Positions 1-6,168 of a DNA stretch of 8,157 bases are shown piece after piece (within the stretch, counting starts at the first letter, position 1; each line of letters begins with the position of its first letter). The position numbers and the translations under genes are program-made. Below the pieces are notes generated by a model. The model did not search any database. It worked only from the letters and a program-made list of their open reading frames with translations, and had not been told where the DNA came from. The stretch is from Acidobacteriota bacterium (GTDB lineage Bacteria; Acidobacteriota; Aminicenantia; Aminicenantales; Saccharicenantaceae): assembly GCA_003476685.1 (NCBI GenBank), contig DMVN01000014.1, forward strand, positions 1 to 8,157, in the 5' to 3' direction.

Positions 1-131
1 AAATAGGCCTGGCCCAGGGCCACCATCTCCTCGGCTCCCAGCGGGAATTGTCCCCCCAGTTGACGCACCGCCTCGAAAAAGCTATCCAGCCGGGGATGGA
101 GACGAAAGAGTTCGGCCAGAGACCTTTCCAT
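1..131 (-). CDS. Unidentified protein, N-terminal 43 residues only (runs off the left edge)
   Basis: An open minus-strand frame begins with ATG at 131-129 and stays open to the window edge, giving 43 residues. It starts MERSLAELFRLHP and continues with alternating charged and hydrophobic residues that look helical and cytoplasmic, with no signal peptide. A weak ribosome-binding site (GGAAG, 144-140) lies 8 nt upstream. The start is 30 bases after the stop of the response regulator gene and both are on the same strand, so they are probably co-transcribed. I recognise no family from this fragment. The operon context suggests a signalling-associated function, but that is only inference. Confidence 0.55.
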   Translation of the reverse strand, partial: MERSLAELFRLHPRLDSFFEAVRQLGGQFPLGAEEMVALGQAY

Positions 132-161
132 GTTCAGGACTTCCGCTGGAGCAGGCAGAAA

Positions 162-539
162 TCAGCTTTTCTTTCTGTGCTTTTCCAGGACACTCAGCAG
201 CAGGTCAAAATTGACCGGTTTTTGAAAGACCCCGTTAAAACCGAGTTCATCCAGACCGATAGTCCTGGCCGTGGCCTCGCCGATGGTGCTTAACAGGAAG
301 ACTGGAAGTTCGGGGCGCTCTTTCTTGATAACCCCAGCCACTTTGGCTCCGGCATCAATGTCTTCCATCATCATGTCACAGAGGACAAGTTCCGGGCCCA
401 CCTGCCGGAAAAGCTCCAGCCCTTCCTTACCGCTGAGAGCGGTGTAAACTTCATAACCGCTAGCTTCCAGTATGGCTTTGACCGAAAGGCAGATGGCCGG
501 GTCGTCATCTATCACCAGGATTTTGGTTTTATCTGACAT
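162..539 (-). CDS. Single-domain (CheY-like) response regulator
   Basis: This 125-residue protein is a complete receiver domain with no output domain. Visible landmarks are the acidic Mg-binding cluster D11-D13 (VIDDDP), the phospho-acceptor D55 at the end of strand 3 (LVLCD), the switch Ser/Thr at S84-T85 (LLSTIG) and the conserved lysine K107 in FQKPV. The loop after D55 reads MMMEDIDAG instead of the usual MMPxMDG, so the common Pro is replaced by Glu. Family knowledge says such proteins are phosphorylated by a histidine kinase and act by protein contact, since no DNA-binding domain is present. A strong RBS (AGGAGG, about 5 nt before the ATG) supports the start at 539. No partner kinase is visible here. 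It appears to be the first gene of a short leftward operon. Confidence 0.93.
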   Translation of the reverse strand: MSDKTKILVIDDDPAICLSVKAILEASGYEVYTALSGKEGLELFRQVGPELVLCDMMMEDIDAGAKVAGVIKKERPELPVFLLSTIGEATARTIGLDELGFNGVFQKPVNFDLLLSVLEKHRKKS

Positions 540-566
540 CGATTCCTCCTGAAATTATTAGCTATA

Positions 567-595
567 TTTATAACATACCACCTGAATTTTATAAA
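567..595 (-). promoter_or_regulatory. Possible sigma-70 promoter for the response regulator
   Basis: On the minus strand a -35-like TTTATA (595-590) and a -10-like TATAAA (572-567) are separated by 17 bases. They lie about 30-55 bases upstream of the ATG in an A/T-rich stretch. The -35 matches only 4 of 6 consensus positions, so the call rests mainly on spacing and location. Confidence 0.4.
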
Positions 596-599
596 GTAG

Positions 600-944
600 C
601 CTGGATGGCAAACTCTGCTGGCCGCCTGCTGGGCAGCGGTCGGAATGTTTATTCTTTCCCCAGAACCTGAAAATTACCAGGTCAGCTTTTCTATTCTTTA
701 ATCTCTGGCCGGTTCCATTGCCTGATACCCGAGCCACCAGGGTGGTCTTTTTCTCCAGTTTCTTTTTCTCCCGGGCTGGAAATCTGACCTGCCTGAAAGC
801 CGAGGCCTTTCGCCCAACAAAGAAATCTAATCTGGTCCTGAATTAGAGTGAAGGCTGGAAGACCCGAACCAGGCGGAAGCAGCGCTCATAAAAAAGCGCA
901 AATGATTATCAAGGGAATACACTAACAAAATAACATTCAAGGAG
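600..944. other. Non-coding stretch without recognisable gene
   Basis: Neither strand shows a convincing reading frame with an RBS, and I recognise no structured RNA family. It holds only short hairpins, such as a CCAC/GTGG stem followed by a T-rich run near 735-755 and a GCGCT/AGCGC pair around an A-run near 882-899. Neither is strong enough to call as a terminator. Confidence 0.5.
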
Positions 945-989
945 TCGCCAGAAGCTTTATTCCTACTAATTTAGTAGGAAATCTGGCGA
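945..989. repeat. 45-nt compound perfect palindrome (two nested inverted repeats)
   Basis: An inner inverted repeat has 10-bp arms TTCCTACTAA (960-969) and TTAGTAGGAA (971-980) around a single T. An outer inverted repeat has 8-bp arms TCGCCAGA (945-952) and TCTGGCGA (982-989). The arms are separated by 7 nt on the left and 1 nt on the right, giving one long stem with an asymmetric internal loop. All 18 pairs are Watson-Crick. No T-tract follows on either strand, so it is not a classical intrinsic terminator. It lies about 60 bp beyond the 3' end of tRNA-Asp. It could be a repetitive extragenic palindrome, a protein-binding site, or an RNA stem that processes or protects a transcript end. Confidence 0.8.
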
Positions 990-1051
990 AACCGAACCCA
1001 TTTCCCGACATAGAAATCAGAAGCTAACAGGGGAAGAATGGATAGAAAAAA

Positions 1052-1128
1052 TGGCGGGGCCGACGAGACTCGAACTCGCGACCTCCGGCGTGACAGGCCG
1101 GCGTTCTAACCAGCTGAACTACGACCCC
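1052..1128 (-). tRNA. tRNA-Asp (anticodon GUC)
   Basis: The minus strand folds into a complete 77-nt cloverleaf. The acceptor arms GGGGTCG and CGGCCCC pair with one G-U. The D-arm contains TAGTTCAG and GGTTAGA. The anticodon loop CTGTCAC sits between CCGGC and GCCGG and carries GUC at plus positions 1092-1094. The T-arm is GCGAG/CTCGT with TTCGAGT. The discriminator base is G73, an identity element for Asp, and CCA is encoded. It closely resembles the E. coli tRNA-Asp layout. A run of six T follows one base after the CCA on the transcribed strand. Confidence 0.97.
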
Positions 1129-1143
1129 GCCCGGGGTGTCTAA

Positions 1144-1172
1144 ATTATAGACAAACGATATTGAAGTTGCAA
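1144..1172 (-). promoter_or_regulatory. Sigma-70 promoter of tRNA-Asp
   Basis: On the minus strand TTGCAA (1172-1167) and a perfect TATAAT (1149-1144) are separated by exactly 17 bases. The -10 element ends 15 bases before the mature tRNA 5' end at 1128, which leaves a short 5' leader for RNase P. The position and match make this a confident call. Confidence 0.85.
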
Positions 1173-1237
1173 GAGATAGCCGGAGTTGAAGGCCGCGGTT
1201 TGGGCCATCGGTTCTGACCGGCTGGAGATTTCTGCCC

Positions 1238-2149
1238 TTAAACTCGGTCAAACGACATCTTTTCCAGGGCGGCGATTCGTTCTTCAACCGGTGGATGGGT
1301 ACTGAAAAGCTTATTCATTTTCCCACCAACGTTTTTCAGGGGGTTGACGATATAAAGATGGGCCGTGGCTTTGTTGGCCACTTCCAGGGGTTCCGGGTCG
1401 GCCGCAATCTTACGCAGGGCCGAGGCCAGTCCGGCCGGGTACCGGGTCAGCATGGCTCCGCTGGCATCAGCCAGGAATTCCCGGCGCCTGGAAATGGCTA
1501 ACTGCAGAAGCTGGGCAATAAGGGGAGACAGAATAGCCAGAACCAGAGCTACAACGAGCAGAATGGCCCCAGCCTGCCCACCATCTTTTCCCTGGCGACT
1601 TCTTCTCCGGCCGCCTCCCCACCAGAAACTGCGCAGCAACCAGTCGCTGAGCAGGGCCACTATCCCTACCATAACCACAGCTACAGTTTGCAGGAGCACG
1701 TCATAGTTCTTGATGTGCGACATTTCGTGAGCTACCACTCCCTCCAGTTCCAGGCGATTCATTTTTTGCAACAGGCCGGTGGTCACACAGATGACTGCAT
1801 TCCTGGGGTTGCGCCCGGTGGCAAAAGCGTTGGGTGCAGTATCCTCAATCACATAGCAGCGGGGAGTGGGGATTCCTGCAGCTATGGCCAGGCCTTCGAC
1901 CGTATGGTAGAGATAGGGGAATTCTTCCCTGGTTACCGGTCGGGCCCGGCTGATGGTTAGGACAATTTTATCACTATAATAATATCCGCTGACGGCCATG
2001 GTCAGAGAAACCAGAAGCGCCAGGATAAAACCGCCCTTTCCCCAGCCGGTGATTTCTTCAAAAAGCCAGACCAGGAGAAAAATGAAGGCCACAAAAAACA
2101 GGACCAGCAAAGCCGACTTGAATTTGTTGCTGGTTATCTGTTCATACAT
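1238..2149 (-). CDS. htpX: HtpX-type membrane zinc metalloprotease (M48 family)
   Basis: This 303-residue protein is full length for HtpX, an inner-membrane protease that cleaves misfolded membrane proteins with its active site facing the cytoplasm. Two N-terminal membrane segments lie at about 12-30 and 40-58. The zinc motif HEMSH occupies 141-145 (H141 and H145 as ligands, E142 catalytic). The third ligand is probably E224 in REFLAD. Further hydrophobic segments lie at about 152-172 and 194-219. An STHPP motif at 283-287 near the C-terminus is typical of the family. A basic, glycine-rich linker (about 178-193) separates the last two hydrophobic segments. The gene starts 48 bases after the lemA stop, with a GGGG-type RBS, so the two form an operon. 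The lemA-htpX pairing is known from other bacteria. No convincing terminator follows. Confidence 0.95.
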   Translation of the reverse strand: MYEQITSNKFKSALLVLFFVAFIFLLVWLFEEITGWGKGGFILALLVSLTMAVSGYYYSDKIVLTISRARPVTREEFPYLYHTVEGLAIAAGIPTPRCYVIEDTAPNAFATGRNPRNAVICVTTGLLQKMNRLELEGVVAHEMSHIKNYDVLLQTVAVVMVGIVALLSDWLLRSFWWGGGRRRSRQGKDGGQAGAILLVVALVLAILSPLIAQLLQLAISRRREFLADASGAMLTRYPAGLASALRKIAADPEPLEVANKATAHLYIVNPLKNVGGKMNKLFSTHPPVEERIAALEKMSFDRV

Positions 2150-2197
2150 GGTTGCCCCGTCTTGATTCGGGCTGGATCAATTCTAGTCGGAGAGCTT

Positions 2198-2752
2198 TCA
2201 GAAGGAAACCTTAACCGGGCCCCGGGCTTCGGGTTCTTCTATCTCAAAATAATCTCTCTCCTTGAAGCCGAACATCTTGGCAATCAGGTTGGAGGGAAAG
2301 ACCTGCTGTTTCATGTTGAACTTCATGACCGTGTCGTTGTAAAACTGCCGGGCATAGGCGATTTTGCTCTCGGTTCCGGCCAGCTCTTCCTGCAGCATCA
2401 GGAAATTCTGGTTGGCCTTCAGCTCGGGATAATTTTCCACCACGGCAAAAAGAGACTTCAGGGCGCCAGTCAGCATGCTCTCGGCCTGTCCCTGCTCCTT
2501 GATGGTCTGGGCGTTGATGGCCCTGGTCCGGGCCTCGGTCACCTTCTCGAAGACTTCCCGTTCATGTTTGGCATAGCCCTTAACCGTTTCCACCAGGTTG
2601 GGAATCAGGTCATAGCGGCGGCGTAGCTGGACATCGACCTGGGCCCAGGCATTGTCGCAGCGGTTGCGCAGGACTACCAGGCTGTTATAGATGCCAATCG
2701 CAATCAATACCAGAAGACCTATGATTATCAACAGCACAATCAGCGCTCCCAT
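2198..2752 (-). CDS. lemA: LemA family membrane-anchored protein
   Basis: This 184-residue protein matches LemA in length and motifs. One N-terminal membrane helix (about 3-21) is followed by [10 protein letters not shown]. The conserved helical core contains [12 protein letters not shown] and [17 protein letters not shown] at about 35-64, [10 protein letters not shown] at 108-117, and the FYNDTV segment at 137-142. It ends with [12 protein letters not shown] at 152-163 and YFE. LemA proteins are predicted to be four-helix bundles with a short periplasmic N-terminus; their biochemical role is not settled. The RBS AGGAG (2763-2759) lies 6 nt before the ATG. It is the first gene of the lemA-htpX operon and diverges from gltA. 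The genetic link to HtpX suggests a part in envelope protein turnover, as inference. Confidence 0.95.
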   Translation of the reverse strand: MGALIVLLIIIGLLVLIAIGIYNSLVVLRNRCDNAWAQVDVQLRRRYDLIPNLVETVKGYAKHEREVFEKVTEARTRAINAQTIKEQGQAESMLTGALKSLFAVVENYPELKANQNFLMLQEELAGTESKIAYARQFYNDTVMKFNMKQQVFPSNLIAKMFGFKERDYFEIEEPEARGPVKVSF

Positions 2753-2770
2753 TTTTTTCTCCTTTCACAA

Positions 2771-2790
2771 CCGTCCTGTCCCCAGGACGG
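2771..2790 (-). promoter_or_regulatory. Perfect hairpin in the lemA 5' leader
   Basis: Arms CCGTCCTG (2771-2778) and CAGGACGG (2783-2790) pair perfectly over 8 bp around a 4-nt loop, which reads GGGA in the lemA transcript. The stem ends 7 nt upstream of the lemA Shine-Dalgarno sequence and no T-run follows in either direction. It is probably not a terminator. It could stabilise the message, influence translation initiation, or be an operator in DNA form. Confidence 0.6.
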
Positions 2791-2802
2791 TATTTGTCTT
2801 AA

Positions 2803-2831
2803 AGAATATAAGGCCTGCCGGCAAAAATCAA
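2803..2831 (-). promoter_or_regulatory. Likely promoter of lemA-htpX
   Basis: On the minus strand TTGATT (2831-2826) and TATTCT (2808-2803) are spaced by 17 bases. An overlapping TATATT (2810-2805) would give a 15-base spacing. Transcription from here would include the leader hairpin at 2771-2790. The choice between the two -10 registers is uncertain. Confidence 0.45.
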
Positions 2832-2857
2832 GACCTTTAAAACTCTGAAAATATAAA

Positions 2858-2887
2858 TTGACTTGCCGTTCTCTATAATGTTATATT
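2858..2887 (+). promoter_or_regulatory. Likely sigma-70 promoter of gltA
   Basis: TTGACT (2858-2863) and TATATT (2882-2887) are separated by 18 bases. They lie 60 bases upstream of the gltA start, in an A/T-rich divergent intergenic region. A second TATAAT at 2874-2879 has no suitable -35 partner. The lemA and gltA promoters point away from each other with their -35 elements about 27 bp apart, so a regulator bound between them could affect both. Confidence 0.6.
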
Positions 2888-2947
2888 TTTTCCTTAAGTT
2901 TGTTCTTTTTTTAAATAAGCAATTAAAAGCCTAAAGGAGGTTTCTGA

Positions 2948-4270
2948 ATGGCTACATTAAAGGAAAAGTTTGTCTCCAAAATGCTGCCCATGAGAGAGAG
3001 AATCCAGAAGATTCTCAAGGAACATGGGGAACTGAAGATTTCCGATGTCACCATAGCTCAGACCTACGGTGGCATGCGCAGTGTCAAGTGCATGGTCTGG
3101 GAATGTTCGGCTCTGGACCCCAACGAGGGCATCCGGTTCCGCGGCTACACCATCCCTGAAGTCCGGGAAAAGCTGCCCAAAGCTCCGGGAACTGAAGAGC
3201 CCCTGCCCGAGGGCATGTTCTATCTGCTGCTGACCGGTGATATCCCAACTTATGAAGACTGCCAGGCTATCACCGAGGAATGGCGCAAGAGAAGCGCCCT
3301 GCCCAAGTACCTGATCGACGTTTTGAACACTGTCCCGGCCGATACCCACCCCATGACCCAGTTTGCCCTGGCCATTCTGCAGCTGCAGAAGGAATCAGTC
3401 TTCGCCGAGAGATACCGTCAGGGTATGCACAAGCTGGATTACTGGGACCCGATGTACGAAGACGTGATGAACATCCTGGCCAAGCTGCCGGCCATCGCCG
3501 CCTACATCTATCGCCGCAGCTACAAGGGCGGCCAGCACATCCCGGCTGACCCCAAGCTGGACTGGGGCGGAAACTTCGCCCACATGCTGGGTGTCACCGA
3601 CGACCCGGCCTTCAAGGACCTGATGAGGCTCTACCTGGTGCTGCACTGCGACCACGAAGGCGGCAACGTCTCCGCTCATACCTGCCACCTGGTGGGCTCA
3701 GCCCTGTCCGACGCTTACTACTCACTGTCGGCCTCCATGGACGGACTGGCCGGACCGCTGCACGGCCTGGCCAACCAGGAAGTGCTGCGCTGGATCATGG
3801 AAATGATGGACAAGATTGGACAGGAGCCGACCAAGGAACAGATCAGCCAGTACATCTGGGACACCCTGAATGCCGGCAAGGTCGTTCCCGGTTACGGTCA
3901 TGCTGTTCTGCGTAAGACAGACCCCCGGTTCATCGCCCAGAGAGAGTTCGCTCTCAAGCACCTGCCCAACGACCCGATTTTCCAGGTCGTCAGCAAGGTT
4001 TTTGAAGTGGCCCCGGACATCCTGACTCAGCACGGCAAAGCTAAGAACCCCTGGCCCAACGTTGATGCTCATTCCGGCTGCCTGCTCTGGCACTATGGTG
4101 TAACCGAATACGATTTCTACACAGTATTCTTCGGTGTCTCCAGAGCCATGGGCGTTCTGGCTCAGCTCATCTGGGATAGGGCCCTTGGACTGCCTATCGA
4201 AAGACCCAAGAGCGTGACCACCGAGTGGATTGAGCAGTTCATCGCTTCCCAGCAGGCGCCCAAAGCCTGA
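2948..4270 (+). CDS. gltA: Citrate synthase, eukaryotic (mitochondrial)-like type
   Basis: This enzyme condenses acetyl-CoA and oxaloacetate to citrate, the entry step of the TCA cycle. At 440 residues it has the length of the mitochondrial enzyme. The catalytic triad is visible: H272 in GPLHGLANQEVL, H318 in VPGYGHAVLRKTDPR and D373 in PWPNVDAHSG, each two below pig H274/H320/D375. The segment DHEGGNVSAHTCHLVGSALS (235-254) and the C-terminal GVLAQLIWDRALG with IERPKS are nearly those of mitochondrial synthases, not of the E. coli hexameric type. Geobacter species are known to carry such a eukaryotic-like enzyme. There is no targeting peptide, so it is cytoplasmic. RBS AGGAGG (2935-2940) sits 7 nt before the ATG. 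The gene is apparently monocistronic, with a promoter upstream and a strong terminator 22 bases after the stop. Type I dimers are usually not NADH-regulated like the hexameric form. Confidence 0.97.
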   Translation: MATLKEKFVSKMLPMRERIQKILKEHGELKISDVTIAQTYGGMRSVKCMVWECSALDPNEGIRFRGYTIPEVREKLPKAPGTEEPLPEGMFYLLLTGDIPTYEDCQAITEEWRKRSALPKYLIDVLNTVPADTHPMTQFALAILQLQKESVFAERYRQGMHKLDYWDPMYEDVMNILAKLPAIAAYIYRRSYKGGQHIPADPKLDWGGNFAHMLGVTDDPAFKDLMRLYLVLHCDHEGGNVSAHTCHLVGSALSDAYYSLSASMDGLAGPLHGLANQEVLRWIMEMMDKIGQEPTKEQISQYIWDTLNAGKVVPGYGHAVLRKTDPRFIAQREFALKHLPNDPIFQVVSKVFEVAPDILTQHGKAKNPWPNVDAHSGCLLWHYGVTEYDFYTVFFGVSRAMGVLAQLIWDRALGLPIERPKSVTTEWIEQFIASQQAPKA

Positions 4271-4292
4271 GTCTCTAGCAGTTGAACAATCA

Positions 4293-4326
4293 GGGGCTGT
4301 CCTTCCGGACAGCCCCTTTTTATTTT
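4293..4326 (+). terminator. Intrinsic terminator of gltA
   Basis: A perfect 10-bp stem, GGGGCTGTCC (4293-4302) with GGACAGCCCC (4307-4316), closes a TTCC tetraloop. It is followed directly by TTTTTATTTT. It sits 22 bases after the gltA stop codon. Confidence 0.95.
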
Positions 4327-4647
4327 AAATTTAGGAAAAGCTGGAACCCGCGAGCAGAAGATCAATCAACATCTGTCCTCCGGGTTTCCTGTCCACAGGG
4401 CCTGAAGCTTCCGGGCTTCCTTCCAGCCTGAAATCCGAAGTCCAGGACCGGACCAAAGGAATTTTCGGCCGCAGGCTGTCTTGCTGCTGACGGACTTTGA
4501 ATCACGATTGAAGGCAAGGAAGGCCAGATTATTTTCCAGTGTCAGGGAGCCACTGTTTTTTTTGAATTCGTCCGTCTGTCAGCCGGTCCTGGCCCCCTTT
4601 CCATCCTTTTCCCAAAAATTTTTTTATGATAAGATAGCCAGCACGAT
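4327..4647. other. Non-coding stretch between gltA and hom
   Basis: No supportable gene is seen. The region contains several short hairpins, including CCTG/CAGG near 4389-4400 and the palindrome GAAGCTTC near 4404-4411. A weak 5-bp stem, CAGTG (4537-4541) with CACTG (4551-4555), is followed by eight T. A TATGAT at 4625-4630 could be the -10 element for hom, but no good -35 lies upstream. A 17-base stretch at 4437-4453 recurs, with one base missing, at 5837-5852 on the other side of hom. Confidence 0.45.
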
Positions 4648-4658
4648 GGGAGGTCATC

Positions 4659-5708
4659 ATGGAATATAAAATAATCTTAATCGGATGTGGGACAGTTGGC
4701 CAGGGTCTGTTGGAAATACTGGAGCGCAAAGCTGAATTCCTGCGCGACTGTTATCAATTCGAACCGAAAATTGTGGCTATAACTGACCTGATGAAAGGCA
4801 CCGTGGTCGCGCCCGAAGGCCTGCAGATTCAAAAAGTTCTGGGAACCCTTAAGGAAGGGAAGAAGCTCAACCAGTACCCCGGTCCCAAACAGCAAACCGA
4901 CGATTACCTTGACCCCCTGGACCTGATAGAGCAGGTAGAGGCTGACATCATGGCCGAAATGACTTACACCGACATCAAGACCGGCGAACCCGCCACCTCC
5001 TACATCAAGAAAGCCCTGCGGATGGGAAAACACGTGGTCACCTCCAACAAGGGACCGGCCGCCCTGCATTACCAGGAGCTTAAAGAGCTGGCCCATCTTA
5101 ACCGCCGCCACTTCAGGATTGAAGGTACGGTGATGAGCGGCACCCCGGTCTTTCACTTATTTGAAAACGGGCTGGCCGGTAATGACCTCAGGGAAGTTAA
5201 GGGAATTCTGAACGGCACCACCAATTTCATCCTGAGCCAGATGGAACTGGATGGTCTGGAATATGACGAAGCCCTGAAACTGGCCCAGCAGCTGGGCTAT
5301 GCCGAAGCCGACCCCACAGCCGATGTTGAAGGCTTTGACGCCGTGGCCAAGGTGGTCATCCTGGCTAACGCCCTGATGGGCGGTCAGCTCAAACCGGCTG
5401 ATGTCCGCCGCCAGGGTATTTCCCATCTTCGAAAGAAAGACATCCTGGAAGCCAGAGAAGCCGGGCTCAGGTACAAGCTGATAGCCAGTGTCAAGAAGGA
5501 TGGAAAGAAAATTGAGGCCAGCGTCGCCCCGCAAAAGCTGCCTTTGACCGATCCCCTGGCTGGGGTGATGGGGGCCCAGAACGCCCTGACCTTCGACACC
5601 GACCTGATGGGCAAAGTCACCATCCAGGGGGCGGGCGCCGGACGAACGGAAACCGGTTTTTCCATTCTCTCCGACCTGCTGGCCATCAGCCGCTGCGCGC
5701 TTAAATAA
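4659..5708 (+). CDS. hom: Homoserine dehydrogenase without ACT domain
   Basis: This enzyme reduces L-aspartate 4-semialdehyde to L-homoserine with NAD(P)H, at the branch leading to threonine and methionine. The 349-residue protein has the N-terminal Rossmann fold with GCGTVGQG at 9-16. The SNKGP motif (129-133, K131) follows, then the catalytic-domain signature GILNGTTNFIL at 182-192. The Asp/Lys pair is D227/K231 in FDAVAKVVILAN, with DPTADVEG just before it. The C-terminal dinucleotide-domain return GAGAGRTETG (324-333) places the end of the fold. The protein ends there, so it lacks the regulatory ACT domain of the roughly 430-residue Bacillus-type enzyme and is not fused to aspartokinase. 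VAITDLMKG (39-47) resembles the short archaeal-type forms. RBS GGGAGG (4648-4653) is 5 nt before the ATG. No other aspartate-pathway gene is adjacent. Confidence 0.94.
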   Translation: MEYKIILIGCGTVGQGLLEILERKAEFLRDCYQFEPKIVAITDLMKGTVVAPEGLQIQKVLGTLKEGKKLNQYPGPKQQTDDYLDPLDLIEQVEADIMAEMTYTDIKTGEPATSYIKKALRMGKHVVTSNKGPAALHYQELKELAHLNRRHFRIEGTVMSGTPVFHLFENGLAGNDLREVKGILNGTTNFILSQMELDGLEYDEALKLAQQLGYAEADPTADVEGFDAVAKVVILANALMGGQLKPADVRRQGISHLRKKDILEAREAGLRYKLIASVKKDGKKIEASVAPQKLPLTDPLAGVMGAQNALTFDTDLMGKVTIQGAGAGRTETGFSILSDLLAISRCALK

Positions 5709-5727
5709 AAAATCAGGGACGATAACA

Positions 5728-5754
5728 AAAGGAGTCCGAACGGGGCCATCCTTT
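5728..5754 (+). terminator. Weak hairpin after hom, possible transcription end
   Basis: AAAGGA (5728-5733) pairs with TCCTTT (5749-5754), and the inner GTCC can pair with GGGC, leaving a 2-nt bulge. It begins 19 bases after the hom stop. No T-tract follows, so termination efficiency is doubtful; it may instead be a 3'-end stabilising stem. Confidence 0.25.
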
Positions 5755-6029
5755 ATCACTCTCAAAGTAACTGGCGGGTTGAAATAAAAAGAAAATACTG
5801 ACCTGTGTGGAAATAGGCGCCCGGCAGGTTCAGGCTGAAGTCCAGGCCGGACGGGTTCTTGGCCGAAAATGAGAATGGAGGCGTTCCTACCATCGGGGTT
5901 TAGTATTTATTAATAGTTTTTTCCGCAAGCCCGTCAGAAAAGCCGGTCTGCCTATCCCGTGATAAAACTTACTAACTGCCCATCTCTGGCTTCAAGGGGC
6001 CCCATTCGCCTTAAAGACTTCCTGAGCCC
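5755..6029. other. Non-coding stretch upstream of the sigma-54 regulatory region
   Basis: Neither strand carries a supportable gene. It contains an A/T-rich segment with TATTAATA near 5907-5915, a GGGGCCCC palindrome at about 5997-6004, and the second copy of a short intergenic repeat (5837-5852). I recognise no riboswitch or RNA family. It may hold further activator sites for the downstream gene, but I cannot point to one. Confidence 0.4.
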
Positions 6030-6079
6030 GACAAAATTGTAGGAAACCAGTCAAATTTGTCAGAGATGTTGGCTGACAA
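6030..6079 (+). promoter_or_regulatory. Inverted-repeat boxes, candidate enhancer sites for a sigma-54 activator
   Basis: Three boxes of one motif occur here. GACAAAATTG (6030-6039) and CAAATTTGTC (6052-6061) form a 9-of-10 inverted repeat. TTGTCAG (6057-6063) and CTGACAA (6073-6079) form a perfect 7-bp inverted repeat with 9 bases between the arms. The boxes lie about 60-110 bases upstream of the predicted sigma-54 start site, where enhancer-binding proteins commonly bind. Between them and the promoter, 6081-6110 has only three G/C bases, which would favour DNA bending. Assignment to an activator is inference. Confidence 0.55.
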
Positions 6080-6114
6080 GAATCTTAATTAATTTATTAT
6101 GAATAACTTATAAC

Positions 6115-6133
6115 CTGGCACGGTCTTTGCAAT
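6115..6133 (+). promoter_or_regulatory. Sigma-54 (RpoN) promoter
   Basis: CTGGCACG (6115-6122), four bases, then TTGCAAT (6127-6133) matches the sigma-54 consensus TGGCACG-N4-TTGCW at every position. The invariant GG (6117-6118) and GC (6129-6130) are separated by exactly 10 bases. The start of transcription would fall near 6141-6143, leaving a leader of about 27 bases that contains the RBS AAGGAGG. Sigma-54 promoters need an ATP-dependent enhancer-binding activator, so the downstream gene should be under strict conditional control. Confidence 0.92.
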
Positions 6134-6168
6134 AGATAAGGGCGAAACTCATGATAAGGAGGTTAAAC

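Noticed and set aside
129..164. The response regulator frame continues in the same reading frame past its TGA into the next gene, suggesting readthrough or a split gene.
   Set aside because: The receiver domain is complete at 125 residues and the next ATG has its own weak RBS. Same-frame adjacency happens by chance one time in three.
945..989. Interpretation of the palindrome as an integron attC, a dif site or a phage attachment site.
   Set aside because: It lacks attC core sites and does not resemble the dif consensus. I saw no second copy of the tRNA-Asp 3' end in the window and no integrase gene.
1052..1132. Reading the tRNA with a GGCGGGG/CCCCGCC acceptor stem, which would be perfectly paired but longer.
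   Set aside because: That register gives discriminator A and a wrong distance to the D-arm. The 1052-1128 register gives standard spacing, G73 and an encoded CCA.
1365..1960. Plus-strand open frames within htpX (113 and 90 codons).
   Set aside because: They lie antisense to a clear HtpX with intact zinc motif and have no RBS or recognisable protein features.
4337..4352. A sequence near CTGGAACCCGCG resembling the T-box antiterminator motif ahead of an amino-acid biosynthesis gene.
   Set aside because: It has an extra C relative to the motif, sits about 300 bases before hom, directly after the gltA terminator, and has no specifier stem upstream or terminator stem right after it.
4537..4563. 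A CAGTG/CACTG stem followed by eight T, resembling a terminator.
   Set aside because: The stem is only 5 bp with a 9-nt loop, and no transcript needing termination is evident after the strong gltA terminator.
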